A model generated the notes under the pieces. The model saw nothing but the letters and a program-made list of their open reading frames with translations, made no database searches and was not told the DNA's origin. The translations under genes were made by a program, and so were the position numbers. A DNA stretch of 33,606 nucleotides from Cytophagales bacterium. GTDB taxonomy: Bacteria; Bacteroidota; Bacteroidia; Cytophagales; Thermoflexibacteraceae. The stretch is taken from the NCBI GenBank assembly GCA_947457925.1, contig CANGYA010000019.1, forward strand, positions 1-33,606, given 5' to 3'. Shown in pieces: positions 22,829 to 30,530 of the stretch. The stretch's first letter is position 1. Each line of letters opens with the position of its first letter.

Positions 22829-23845
22829 TTATAGTTCTTTCATTAAGTAATTATACAAATTAACCATTGCTTCAATATCTCTTTTATCTACTTTCTCGTC
22901 TGGCGTATGTACATTTTCTTCGGGAGCCCCTATAAAACACCAATCAAATGGGTAGGGAGAACTTTGCAATTCTTTGCCATCACTGCCACCTGCCGACTCT
23001 ACTTCTAATTGAAATGGAATCATAGATTTTTCGGCTAAGGCTATGAGTTTATTAACAAAAGACCTGCGAGGCAACAAACTATCTCTTATAGAAATGGCAA
23101 CGCCCTTGCCCGCCAAAACGCCAGCCGTAACCCATGTTATATCACAAATCAATGCTTGTTGTACCTTGTAATTTTCATAAATGTACTTAGCCAAAAAAGG
23201 CACAGTGCCACCGCCAACTTCTTCGTAACAAGAGAAAACTATAATGCCGTTTTCCAAAGTTTCTGCTACCTTTAAAGCCACCCAACAACCCAATCTGTTA
23301 TCCATATAGCAAGACTGCACATAATCATTTGTTTCTCTGAAATTGCACACAAAAGATAAGTCTGTTCCTCTATCTATCTCTCTATCAGCCTCATAGGTTA
23401 TTTTTTTGTCTTTTTCATCTTTGCCTTCATCTACAATATGCAAAGAACAAGTTACCTCACCTTTACTGTCTTTTCCTTTGAGTAGGTAGCCGTCTTTTAT
23501 GCGAGGACCTCCTATTTTTACCAACTCTTTTTCGTAACGCACCATGTACCCAATGGAGTCTATATGGGCAAAGATGGCAGTTTTGGGTTTACCAAAAACT
23601 AAAATAATACAATCTTGAAAATCATCGCCTGCAATAATTTGAGGTTGTACCTTCCAGTTATTTTGTTCTTGCTCAATATAATTTAATAAAAAATCTGTCA
23701 TGGCTCTTTCGTTGCCAGCAGGAGCATGAATAGCACACAAAGTTCTAAGCAGTTGTGTATCATAAATATGCTGATAGGTATGATTAAGGGTACTTGAGGA
23801 GGAGGGAATGGGTGTGCTATGCACCACAGAGTCATCGTACATCAT
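22829..23845 (-). CDS. M42 family metallopeptidase
   Basis: A 338-residue dinuclear-metal aminopeptidase-like protein (M42/M20-M28 clan). Expected metal and catalytic residues are present: FAHIDSIGYMV (His94, Asp96), the bridging Asp182 in YMDNRLGC, catalytic Glu208-Glu209 in YEEVGGG, Asp235 in ICDIT, and His313 in NVHTPDEKV. I start it at the ATG at 23845. The longer frame begins with TTG at 23872 and would overlap the -7 element at 23870-23877. An N-terminal Ser-rich segment precedes the catalytic domain. Peptide specificity cannot be read. It follows the Rieske gene on the same strand, but probably has its own promoter. Confidence 0.85.
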   Translation of the reverse strand: MMYDDSVVHSTPIPSSSSTLNHTYQHIYDTQLLRTLCAIHAPAGNERAMTDFLLNYIEQEQNNWKVQPQIIAGDDFQDCIILVFGKPKTAIFAHIDSIGYMVRYEKELVKIGGPRIKDGYLLKGKDSKGEVTCSLHIVDEGKDEKDKKITYEADREIDRGTDLSFVCNFRETNDYVQSCYMDNRLGCWVALKVAETLENGIIVFSCYEEVGGGTVPFLAKYIYENYKVQQALICDITWVTAGVLAGKGVAISIRDSLLPRRSFVNKLIALAEKSMIPFQLEVESAGGSDGKELQSSPYPFDWCFIGAPEENVHTPDEKVDKRDIEAMVNLYNYLMKEL

Positions 23846-23869
23846 GGTTGCGTCATGGTTGATTATTGG

Positions 23870-23877
23870 CAAAATTA
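23870..23877 (-). promoter_or_regulatory. Candidate -7 element of the M42 peptidase gene
   Basis: The minus strand reads TAATTTTG, a full match to TAnnTTTG, 24 nt upstream of the ATG at 23845. No TTG at the -33 position was seen. It argues against the alternative TTG start at 23872. Confidence 0.4.
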
Positions 23878-23929
23878 GTTTTTTAGCACTAAATTAAAAC
23901 TATTGTGTAGCATTTATTTTAATCTATTT

Positions 23930-24250
23930 CTAAGAACTTACATATACTTGCCCTTCTATAATAGTTACAATGTATTTTCGCAGAGGACGGCAGGGTTTAC
24001 CAGATTGTTCTTCGCCAGATTGTAACTGAAAACGGTAAGTGTGCCATGGGCATACAATTTCTCCTAAATAATTTACTTTGCCTTTGCTCAAACTTTCGCC
24101 CAAATGCGGACAAGCATCATCAAATACATGAATAGCTGTGGCGGTACGCACTACACAAATAATGGTTTGGTTGGGTAGTCGCATACGCAAAGGTTGATTA
24201 ACAGTCGTTGCTTGCTGTAGATTTTCTATTGAATCAAAGAGTAAATACAT
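23930..24250 (-). CDS. Rieske 2Fe-2S protein
   Basis: A 106-residue single-domain Rieske protein of the soluble ferredoxin/NirD type, probably an electron-transfer component. The cluster ligands are Cys47 and His49 in ACPHLGE, and Cys67 and His70 in VCPWHTYRF. There is no signal peptide or membrane anchor. The partner is unknown: no dioxygenase, nitrite reductase or flavoprotein gene is adjacent. The M42 peptidase gene follows on the same strand after about 84 nt. Confidence 0.9.
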   Translation of the reverse strand: MYLLFDSIENLQQATTVNQPLRMRLPNQTIICVVRTATAIHVFDDACPHLGESLSKGKVNYLGEIVCPWHTYRFQLQSGEEQSGKPCRPLRKYIVTIIEGQVYVSS

Positions 24251-24667
24251 TTTAAATAATATTTTTTTAAATAAAATTTTTATGAAAAATTTAAACCTAT
24301 ACTATTCGGTTAAGGATTTCCTCAAATGGTTTTAAACCCTATCGATACAAGTCAGCTAAATTTTTGACACCGATAACCTCTTTATCTATTAAAGCCGACT
24401 AAAATAACTTTTCGTCTTAATAAAACTGCCCTTAGATAGTGAATTGCTTGACAAAAATTGTAATTGTTTAATTATTTCGAGTACCTTTGGGCTATAAGTC
24501 ATTGTAAAATTGTGCGTTGTAGAAGTCAGAACTTTACAAAAGTACATCTTTACTTTGACTTATTTTGCTTTTTTTAGCCGAACAGCATTGGATTAAACTC
24601 TATGCTACAACTTTTATTTCAGACAAGCAGTAGTTCTCGTTACATACAATTTTAGATTAATTAGCTC
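24251..24667. other. Divergent intergenic region upstream of the aminotransferase
   Basis: This 417-bp gap contains one strong plus-strand promoter (24458-24489) about 180 nt before the aminotransferase ATG. I see no ORF with coding character, no tRNA and no riboswitch I recognise; the long leader has no obvious large hairpin by eye. Confidence 0.45.
24458..24489 (+). promoter_or_regulatory. Promoter upstream of the aminotransferase operon
   Basis: TTG (24458-24460), 21 nt, then TACCTTTG (24482-24489), a full match to the Bacteroidota consensus. It implies a 5' leader of roughly 170 nt before the ATG at 24668, or a separate short transcript. Confidence 0.5.
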
Positions 24668-25813
24668 ATGTTTTTACCTAATAAACTTCCCTTTGTAGGA
24701 ACAACCATTTTTACGGTGATGTCTGCCTTAGCCCAACAACACCAAGCCATTAATCTTTCACAAGGTTTTCCCGATTTTGATTGTTCACCCGATTTAATAG
24801 ATTGGGTAAACCATTTTATAAAAAAAGGATATAACCAATATGCTCCCATGACAGGCGTGCAGGTATTGAGAGAACAAATAGCCGAAAAAGCTACACAATT
24901 GTACGGTTTTACGTGCAACCCTGATACAGATGTTACGGTTACTTCTGGGGCTACCGAAGCCTTATTTGCAGCTATAGCTGCGGTGGTAGAAAAAGGCGAT
25001 GAGGTCATTATTTTTGAACCTGCCTACGATAGTTACAAGCCCGCCATTGCTTTGTGTGGCGGTATTACTGTGCCTATTGCTTTGCAAGCACCTCATTATC
25101 AAATAGATTGGCAGGAAGTAGCACAAAAAATTTCGCCAAAAACTAAGCTCTTCATCTTAAACACCCCACACAACCCTACAGGCACAACAGCCACCCAAAC
25201 GGATATGTTGGCATTAGCAAAATTGGTGCGAAACACCAACATTTTTTTGATAGGAGATGAAGTGTATGAACATATTATTTTTGATAATGAACAACACCAA
25301 AGTTTATTGCTTTATCCAGATTTAGCAGCAAGAAGTTTTGTAATTTCTTCTTTTGGTAAAACTTTTCATACTACAGGCTGGAAAGTGGGCTATTGTGTAG
25401 CTCCTGCCGAATTGTCTAAGGAATTTCGGAAAGTTCACCAATATTTAACTTTTAGTACAGCTACACCTTTTCAGTATGCCATAGCAGAATATTTGAAAAA
25501 TCCTACAAATTATTTGTCTTTGCCAGCTTTTTACCAAGAACGTAGAGATAAATTTTTAAACTTACTAAAAGGCACGAAATTTAAGTTACACCCTGCGGCG
25601 GGCACCTACTTTCAATTAGTAGATTACAGTGCTATCAGTCAAGAAAAAGATACGGATTTTGCGGTTCGGCTCACCAAAGAAATAGGGGTGGCAGCCATTC
25701 CTGTATCCGTTTTTTATAGTGAAAATGTACCTCAAGGGCAGTATTTACGTTTTTGTTTTGCCAAAAAAGATGAAACCTTAGAAAAAGCTACGGAAAGACT
25801 GCACAAACTATAA
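24668..25813 (+). CDS. PLP-dependent aminotransferase, YbdL/methionine aminotransferase-like
   Basis: A 381-residue fold-type I aminotransferase. It has NLSQGFPDFDC (29-39), VTSGATEA (91-98), TPHNPTG (166-172, with Asn169), GDEVYEH (196-202; Asp197 and Tyr200 contact PLP) and the PLP-binding Lys231 in SSFGKTFHTTGWKVGY. These signatures match the methionine/kynurenine-oxoglutarate aminotransferase group (E. coli YbdL). Exact amino donor preference is uncertain. The next gene starts 6 nt after the stop, so the two are co-transcribed. Confidence 0.88.
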   Translation: MFLPNKLPFVGTTIFTVMSALAQQHQAINLSQGFPDFDCSPDLIDWVNHFIKKGYNQYAPMTGVQVLREQIAEKATQLYGFTCNPDTDVTVTSGATEALFAAIAAVVEKGDEVIIFEPAYDSYKPAIALCGGITVPIALQAPHYQIDWQEVAQKISPKTKLFILNTPHNPTGTTATQTDMLALAKLVRNTNIFLIGDEVYEHIIFDNEQHQSLLLYPDLAARSFVISSFGKTFHTTGWKVGYCVAPAELSKEFRKVHQYLTFSTATPFQYAIAEYLKNPTNYLSLPAFYQERRDKFLNLLKGTKFKLHPAAGTYFQLVDYSAISQEKDTDFAVRLTKEIGVAAIPVSVFYSENVPQGQYLRFCFAKKDETLEKATERLHKL

Positions 25814-25819
25814 AATTTT

Positions 25820-26839
25820 ATGTCTGACAGAAAAAACACCTACACATATAACCCCGATTTACCAATTATCAAAGCAAATTGGCGGGGCAATAAAATGATT
25901 GGCGACCAATTTGCCTATGAGCCTTTGGTACTGCCCAAACCGTTTTCAGAGATTCTGAAATGGCAGATTACTCGCAATCCACAGCGACAAGAGAAAAAAA
26001 ATGAAGGATTTAAGTTAAAAACTATCAATAACCCTACTCTTTTTAATACAAAAGAAGATGGTATTGTTTGGATGGGGCATTCAAGTTTTTTTATCCGCCT
26101 TAATGGAGTGAATATATTGACTGACCCTGTGTACCAAAAAATTCCTTTTGTGCCACATTTGGCTACACCGCCTTGTAAGACCGAAGAAGTGCGTCATCTC
26201 GACTATATTTTGCTTTCTCATGACCACAGAGACCATTTCGACGAAAAAACATTGGCTATCATCTTAAAAAACAATCCACAAGCCCAAGTTTTGATGCCTT
26301 TGCGTATGGCTAATTTATTGCAAACAGTAAATAGTACGGCAAAGTACCAAGAGGCGGGCTGGTATCAGTCGTATAATTTACCTCATAAAGATTTGAAAAT
26401 CAGTTATTTACCTGCCAAACATTGGTGCAGACGTGGGCTGACAGATGTAAATAAAATACTGTGGGGAAGTTTTATGCTTACAACGCCTCAAATTTGTATT
26501 TATTTTGCAGGAGATACGGGCTATGACCACCATTTTAAGGAAATAGCAACTCTTTTTCCAACGATTGACGTGGCATTCATGCCGATAGGGGCATATAAAC
26601 CACCATTTATTATGCAAGAAGTTCACGTCAATCCGTATGAAGCCGTACAAGGCTTTAATGAATTACAAGCACGCCATTTTATACCTATGCACTACGGCAC
26701 GTTTGATTTAAGTGATGAACCTGTGGGAGAGCCTATTAAAATTGTTCAAAAATTATATGAACAAAAAACCTTGCAAGGCACACTACACGCCCCAGCTATT
26801 GGAGAAGTGTTGCCTCTTGGTAATTTTTTCCGAAAATAA
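25820..26839 (+). CDS. MBL-fold metallohydrolase, NAPE-PLD/UlaG-like
   Basis: A 339-residue metallo-beta-lactamase-fold protein. The metal motif HxHxDH is present as SHDHRDHFD (133-141; His134, His136, Asp138, His139), with further ligands in PAKHWCRRG, FAGDTGYD and PMHYGTFDL. The N-terminus, IVWMGHSSFFIRLNGVNILT, is typical of the UlaG/RomA/NAPE-PLD branch, which includes phosphodiesterases. The sequence does not show whether the substrate is a phospholipid, a cyclic phosphate or something else. It is the second gene of a two-gene operon with the aminotransferase. Confidence 0.85.
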   Translation: MSDRKNTYTYNPDLPIIKANWRGNKMIGDQFAYEPLVLPKPFSEILKWQITRNPQRQEKKNEGFKLKTINNPTLFNTKEDGIVWMGHSSFFIRLNGVNILTDPVYQKIPFVPHLATPPCKTEEVRHLDYILLSHDHRDHFDEKTLAIILKNNPQAQVLMPLRMANLLQTVNSTAKYQEAGWYQSYNLPHKDLKISYLPAKHWCRRGLTDVNKILWGSFMLTTPQICIYFAGDTGYDHHFKEIATLFPTIDVAFMPIGAYKPPFIMQEVHVNPYEAVQGFNELQARHFIPMHYGTFDLSDEPVGEPIKIVQKLYEQKTLQGTLHAPAIGEVLPLGNFFRK

Positions 26840-26883
26840 GAAAGTTGAGGAATAAGTTATTTTGGGTTAAATTTTTCTATTGA

Positions 26884-26988
26884 TAATAGAGTTTATGAAT
26901 AACTCCTTTTTAGCCCTCCCTGTGGGCGGTGCGACGTTTCGCAGGGTTGGGTGGGGCTATAGCAAAAAATTATTCATAAACTTTAATA
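26884..26988. repeat. MITE-like element, copy 2 (inverted relative to copy 1)
   Basis: Terminal inverted repeats GTTTATGAATAA (26891-26902) and TTATTCATAAAC (26970-26981). The 91-bp core is identical to the reverse complement of 1595-1685. It lies 45 nt past the MBL gene stop and 114 nt before the small membrane protein gene. Confidence 0.82.
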
Positions 26989-27102
26989 AATAGTTTACAA
27001 GTGATTTTTTTATTATTCATCAACTTTTTGGCTCAAAAATCTTTTTTAGATAAATTGCGTTATAGATTTTACCTTACTTTTTTACCACTAAATAATTTCA
27101 CT

Positions 27103-27348
27103 ATGGAAGACATTGTTGCTTTAATTATGATTTTTGGGGTATTTCCCATTTCCATTACAGGTATGGTGATGTACTACAAACTGAAACGTATGCAGTTGAA
27201 AGAGGGCGGAGCTACCCAACTTTCTAAGGAAGACTACGAATATATCAAGTCTTTGGCAATGGAAAACAAAGAATTGCGAAAACGAATAGAAAACATGGAG
27301 TTGATTATGCACGAGGCTGCTTTGCTGTCGGCAGATAACAAAAAATAA
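27103..27348 (+). CDS. Small membrane protein with coiled coil
   Basis: An 81-residue protein with one N-terminal transmembrane helix (about 4-25, VALIMIFGVFPISITGMVMY), a basic stop-transfer segment (KLKRMQ), then a helical, probably coiled-coil part (YEYIKSLAMENKELRKRIEN, about 47-66). It resembles PspB-type and other short Bacteroidota membrane proteins but I cannot name it. I start it at the ATG at 27103; the longer frame starts with GTG at 27001 right after the MITE-like element and adds a Phe/Leu-rich leader of low plausibility. Real coding is likely but not certain. Confidence 0.65.
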   Translation: MEDIVALIMIFGVFPISITGMVMYYKLKRMQLKEGGATQLSKEDYEYIKSLAMENKELRKRIENMELIMHEAALLSADNKK

Positions 27349-27354
27349 GTAGAA

Positions 27355-27395
27355 AAAACAGCCCTATAAGAGTTTTAATCTTGTAGGGCTGTTTT
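27355..27395. terminator. Bidirectional terminator between the small membrane protein gene and folE
   Basis: A 17-bp stem with one G-U pair, AAAACAGCCCTATAAGA (27355-27371) with TCTTGTAGGGCTGTTTT (27379-27395), a 7-nt loop and flanking A/T runs. It ends directly at the folE stop codon (27396-27398). Confidence 0.88.
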
Positions 27396-28142
27396 TTATT
27401 TACCAATATATTTTAAAAATTCTAATCTGGTAGCTTCTTCCTGAAACTTACCACTGTAAGAAGCCGTAACGGTGCTGCTGTTCACATCTTTGATACCTCT
27501 TGAAGATACGCACAAATGTTCTGCATCTATTAATACGGCTACGTCATCTGTTTGTAAAGCCATTTTCAAATCTTCGGCTATCTGTACCGTCAATCTTTCT
27601 TGCACTTGTGGACGTTTGGCATAATACTGCACAATCCGATTAAGTTTTGACAAACCTATCACATAACCATTAGAAATATAAGCCACATGAGCCTTGCCTA
27701 TGATTGGTACAAAGTGATGTTCGCAATTAGAATAAAAAGTAATATTTTTTTCTACCAACATTTCTTTGTATTGGTACTTATTTTCAAACAGTTTGATGTC
27801 TGGTCTGTTTTTAGGGTTCAAACCACTAAAAATTTCTTGGACATACATTTTTGCTACTCTGTGGGGTGTTCCTTTCAGGCTGTCGTCTGTGAGGTCTAAG
27901 CCCAAAATATTCATAATAGCCTCGAAATGTTTCTCTATTTCCTGCATTTTGCTTGTATCGTCCATCAAAAACGCATCAGGACGCAATGGGGTGTCATAAG
28001 AAGTAGCAATATGCTCGTCGCCTATTGCATCAATCAATGCCAATTCGTGATTAGCCTCCTCTTGCTGATTGATTTTAACATTATGCTTGTGAATTCCGTT
28101 ACCATTAGGCAGGATATTCAACAAAATTTCGTTCTGTTTCAT
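27396..28142 (-). CDS. folE: GTP cyclohydrolase I
   Basis: A 248-residue FolE that converts GTP to 7,8-dihydroneopterin triphosphate, the first step to folate, biopterin and queuosine precursors. Conserved elements: TPHRVAKMY (92-100), FYSNCEHHFVPIIGKAHVAY (136-155; zinc ligands Cys140 and His143), IGLSKLNRIVQYYAKRPQVQ (162-181), and AEHLCVSSRG (207-216; third zinc ligand Cys211). The N-terminal ~60 residues form a polar extension outside the core. The start overlaps the end of the upstream PTPS/QueD gene by 38 bp in another frame, which suggests coupled translation. Confidence 0.95.
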   Translation of the reverse strand: MKQNEILLNILPNGNGIHKHNVKINQQEEANHELALIDAIGDEHIATSYDTPLRPDAFLMDDTSKMQEIEKHFEAIMNILGLDLTDDSLKGTPHRVAKMYVQEIFSGLNPKNRPDIKLFENKYQYKEMLVEKNITFYSNCEHHFVPIIGKAHVAYISNGYVIGLSKLNRIVQYYAKRPQVQERLTVQIAEDLKMALQTDDVAVLIDAEHLCVSSRGIKDVNSSTVTASYSGKFQEEATRLEFLKYIGK

Positions 28143-28512
28143 AAAGAGTAATTTTGAGGTCGTGTTTCTGGTCTATATGTCTGCGTAAGATGTTGTAAAT
28201 CACAATAGCAATATTTTCGGCGGTAGGATTTAAGTTGGCAAACTCTGGGCTGTCGAGGTTAAGGTTGCGGTGGTCAAATTTATCCAAGACCTCTTTTTTT
28301 ATGAGTTCACTCAGCACTTTCATATCCATTACATAACCTGTTTCGGGGTTTACTTCGCCCACTACCCGAACTATCAGTTCGTAGTTATGCCCATGAAAAT
28401 ATTTGTTATTGCACTTGCCGAAAACTTCTTCGTTTTTCTCGTCAGACCAATTTGGGTTGTGCAGACGATGAGCTGCGTTGAAGTGTTCTTTGCGAAAGAC
28501 TGCTACTTTCAT
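28105..28512 (-). CDS. queD: 6-pyruvoyl-tetrahydropterin synthase/6-carboxytetrahydropterin synthase
   Basis: A 135-residue enzyme using FolE's product. Zinc ligands His15 (HFNAAHRLH), His40 and His42 (HGHNY); catalytic Cys34; Asp80-His81 and Glu125 (LYETERN). The motif GKCNNKYFHGHNY has the Cys-to-His spacing of animal-type PTPS (CNNxxxHGHNY) rather than the CxxxHGH of E. coli QueD. So it could make 6-pyruvoyl-tetrahydropterin (biopterin route) or 6-carboxytetrahydropterin (queuosine route). Start chosen at ATG 28512, where homologues begin; an upstream extension to 28566 is unlikely. It directly precedes and overlaps folE. Confidence 0.9.
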   Translation of the reverse strand: MKVAVFRKEHFNAAHRLHNPNWSDEKNEEVFGKCNNKYFHGHNYELIVRVVGEVNPETGYVMDMKVLSELIKKEVLDKFDHRNLNLDSPEFANLNPTAENIAIVIYNILRRHIDQKHDLKITLYETERNFVEYPA

Positions 28513-28698
28513 TGAATTGTAAGTTAAGATTGCTTTTAAATGTAAAACTAACGTAAGGTAGCACAAAAGACTACTTTTAACACAAAATTTATGCTGTAAA
28601 AGTTCAATAGATGAATAGCTAAACTTACTTTGCTTTACTGAAATACTGTATGACTAACTAAGAGTGTTTGTTTTTTGTTTAGGTTTTTGTATCAAAAA

Positions 28699-28745
28699 TT
28701 AAACAAAAAAGATACTGTGTGAAAAACAGTATCTTTTTTGTTTAA
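28699..28745. terminator. Long intrinsic-type hairpin after the thioredoxin gene
   Basis: A perfect 20-bp stem, 28699-28718 with 28726-28745 (core AAAAAAGATACTGT / ACAGTATCTTTTTT), and a 7-nt loop. Poly-A and poly-T lie inside the stem, so it can terminate in either direction. It is about 120 nt past the thioredoxin stop. Confidence 0.82.
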
Positions 28746-28763
28746 TAGATATTATTAAGATTT

Positions 28764-28840
28764 TGTAACATAGACTTTAGCCTATGCAGTAACTACTTGA
28801 TTAGCAATATATTTACGCACAGACTAAAGTCTATGCTACA
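28764..28840. repeat. REP-like twin-hairpin element, copy 2
   Basis: TGTAACATAGACTTTA (28764-28779) and TAAAGTCTATGCTACA (28825-28840) are inverted ends matching at 15 of 16 positions. The left end also folds as CATAG...CTATG. It is the same family as 21541-21607, with CAYAGACTTTA at the ends and a different middle. Confidence 0.72.
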
Positions 28841-28865
28841 GACTCCTTAATTACTTCTGAATAAT

Positions 28866-29180
28866 TTAGGAAAGTTTTGCTAATAATTCTTTAAATACGT
28901 CCTCTTTATTGGTAGAAAGCCCATCTACTAATTCTCCGTTGCGGAAAATAGCGAAATAGGGGAGAGTATTTACATTTGCCAAATGGCGTGTTTCGGGACT
29001 ATTTTGAGCATCTACATCTAAAAAAGCTATGCCTTTGTAGCCTTCTTCTTCTGATATTCTTTTGTACTTAGGTTTAAACAAACGGCAGTTGCCACACCAA
29101 TCGGCATAAAATTTAACAACTACTTGTGGGTTCTCTTGCAACAATGTCTTGAAATTGCTGTCTTGTGCATCTATTACCAT
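28866..29180 (-). CDS. Thioredoxin family protein
   Basis: A 104-residue cytoplasmic thioredoxin-fold protein with the redox motif WCGNC (28-32; Cys29, Cys32) in FYADWCGNCRLFKPKYK, and the cis-proline in NTLPYF. The fold is complete. The dipeptide between the cysteines is Gly-Asn instead of the usual Gly-Pro, which normally raises the redox potential. Start chosen at the ATG giving MVIDAQDSN; the upstream frame would add a hydrophobic leader, which would make it exported, but that leader looks like untranslated DNA. No thioredoxin reductase is adjacent. Confidence 0.88.
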   Translation of the reverse strand: MVIDAQDSNFKTLLQENPQVVVKFYADWCGNCRLFKPKYKRISEEEGYKGIAFLDVDAQNSPETRHLANVNTLPYFAIFRNGELVDGLSTNKEDVFKELLAKLS

Positions 29181-29321
29181 AATTGAAAATATAAGAAATG
29201 TAATGTGAATCTTTACGCAAAATAAACAGCCTATTCTCAAAAAAGGTTTATACTTTGTTTAAAAATATTTGTTATATAACTTTTTTTTATGTTAAATAAA
29301 AAGTACATCAAACACTACAAC

Positions 29322-30530
29322 CTATATTTGCTGCCAAAAAAGCATATTTTTAATAGTTCTAATTATTGGATACGACAACCATAAATAAAGTAAACAAATG
29401 AAAACTATTTGCCATTGCCTATTTTTTAAGTGCTGATAACTATTTTCTAAAAAACTGCTGATGACTAACATTAACAAGAGTTGAATAGGGGAGAAATACC
29501 TGTCGCCGTCCATTTCTAAGTTTCTTAATAACATTATAAAGACAATTAGATAAATCCCTGCGATAATTGTTATTGCTTTTACTTCAAAATTAGTAGTTCT
29601 AAGATAAAAGTAGATGCTAAAAATTATAATAGCAATAAGTAGTAATAAATGAATAATCCAATTAATTTGTAGAGGAATAAACCAAGAACCTATGCGGTAA
29701 ACAGCCCAATACAGTACGTCTTGAATAGGGAAATCAAATATATTTTGGGTAAAATGTGTGGTTTGTGTAAAGAGTAATTCGCATCGGATTTGCCAAATAA
29801 TAAAAGCTATGCTTCCGCCAAATAAAATTAAAAGGCTAATTATGTAAATATTACGACTATTTTTTAAGTATAATATTGGAAAGTTGCCCTTAAAAATATG
29901 TTGATGCCAATAAAAACACGCCACTGCAACACCAAAAACAATTAAGATACCTACATTTCTTTGTAAACAAAGTAAATTGAGTAAAAAAAGTAAGAGTAAA
30001 AAATCTTGTTGCTTGCTAATCCCTGCTAACAACTTATCTATGATAAGTAAAAATAACGCAATAAAGGTAATTTCTGACCAAATAAAGACACTACATAACA
30101 GTAGGTAAGGAGAAAAAATGACTTGTGGTAAAAAAAAATACAAAAAAATTCGAGTAGAAAATATTTTTAAAGCAATTTTTTTGAATACTCTTAGTATTAC
30201 AAAAAACGAAATACTATGTAAAATTTTTACCCAAACTAATCCCCAGAAATTACTTCCTAAACTAATTAATAGTGGATATAAAGGTGTCCAAGCTACATAA
30301 GGACTTTGGTCGGGGTTGAGCAATTCGCCTTTTGTAACAAGGCTTTGAGCAGCGTATAAATAATATAATGAGTCGGGTGTAGTGTGTAACTGTGGAGTGG
30401 TTGCCCAAAGAAATAGACATAAAGGAATGGCATAATACAAAAAATTAAATAATAGGCTAAAAAATTTCCCCTTTAAATGGTTTAAAGGGGAAGAACAGTT
30501 ATTAGCTATGTTTTTGGTTTTCGGCAGCAT
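29322..30530 (-). CDS. Multi-pass membrane protein, GT-C glycosyltransferase-like
   Basis: A 402-residue integral membrane protein with about ten hydrophobic segments. The first periplasmic loop has TTPDSLYYLYAAQSLVTKGE (50-69), a pattern with Asp53 typical of the PMT/ArnT-like GT-C superfamily that transfers sugars from polyprenyl phosphates. A second loop has NLEMDGDRYFSPIQ. Substrate unknown. Start at ATG 30530 overlaps the DedA stop by 29 bp; earlier in-frame ATGs lie deeper inside DedA. A terminator-like hairpin (30466-30492) falls within codons about 13-21. Very AT-rich, with many Phe/Ile/Leu codons, like other membrane genes. Confidence 0.6.
   Translation of the reverse strand: MLPKTKNIANNCSSPLNHLKGKFFSLLFNFLYYAIPLCLFLWATTPQLHTTPDSLYYLYAAQSLVTKGELLNPDQSPYVAWTPLYPLLISLGSNFWGLVWVKILHSISFFVILRVFKKIALKIFSTRIFLYFFLPQVIFSPYLLLCSVFIWSEITFIALFLLIIDKLLAGISKQQDFLLLLFLLNLLCLQRNVGILIVFGVAVACFYWHQHIFKGNFPILYLKNSRNIYIISLLILFGGSIAFIIWQIRCELLFTQTTHFTQNIFDFPIQDVLYWAVYRIGSWFIPLQINWIIHLLLLIAIIIFSIYFYLRTTNFEVKAITIIAGIYLIVFIMLLRNLEMDGDRYFSPIQLLLMLVISSFLENSYQHLKNRQWQIVFICLLYLWLSYPIIRTIKNMLFWQQI
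30466..30492 (-). terminator. Intrinsic terminator of the DedA gene, inside the next ORF
   Basis: On the minus strand, TTCCCCTTTAAA-CCA-TTTAAAGGGGAA forms a perfect 12-bp stem with a 3-nt loop, followed by ATTTTTTAG. It begins 10 nt past the DedA stop, the classical position. It also lies inside the coding start of the GT-C-like ORF. Confidence 0.82.

Larger units (their letters stand above)
28513..28865. other. Intergenic region with a strong hairpin and a REP-like element
   Basis: This 353-bp gap lies between the tandem thioredoxin and queD genes (both on the minus strand). It contains a 20-bp terminator hairpin (28699-28745) and a REP-like element (28764-28840). No ORF of merit and no exact TAnnTTTG promoter for queD were found. 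Confidence 0.5.

Noticed and set aside
23846-23872. TTG start for the M42 peptidase, adding nine residues
   Set aside because: The TTG overlaps a full -7 promoter element (23870-23877), and two ATG codons follow immediately.
27001-27102. GTG start giving a 115-residue small membrane protein
   Set aside because: The added 34 residues are Phe/Leu-rich and unlike a leader; the ATG at 27103 gives a compact transmembrane plus coiled-coil protein.
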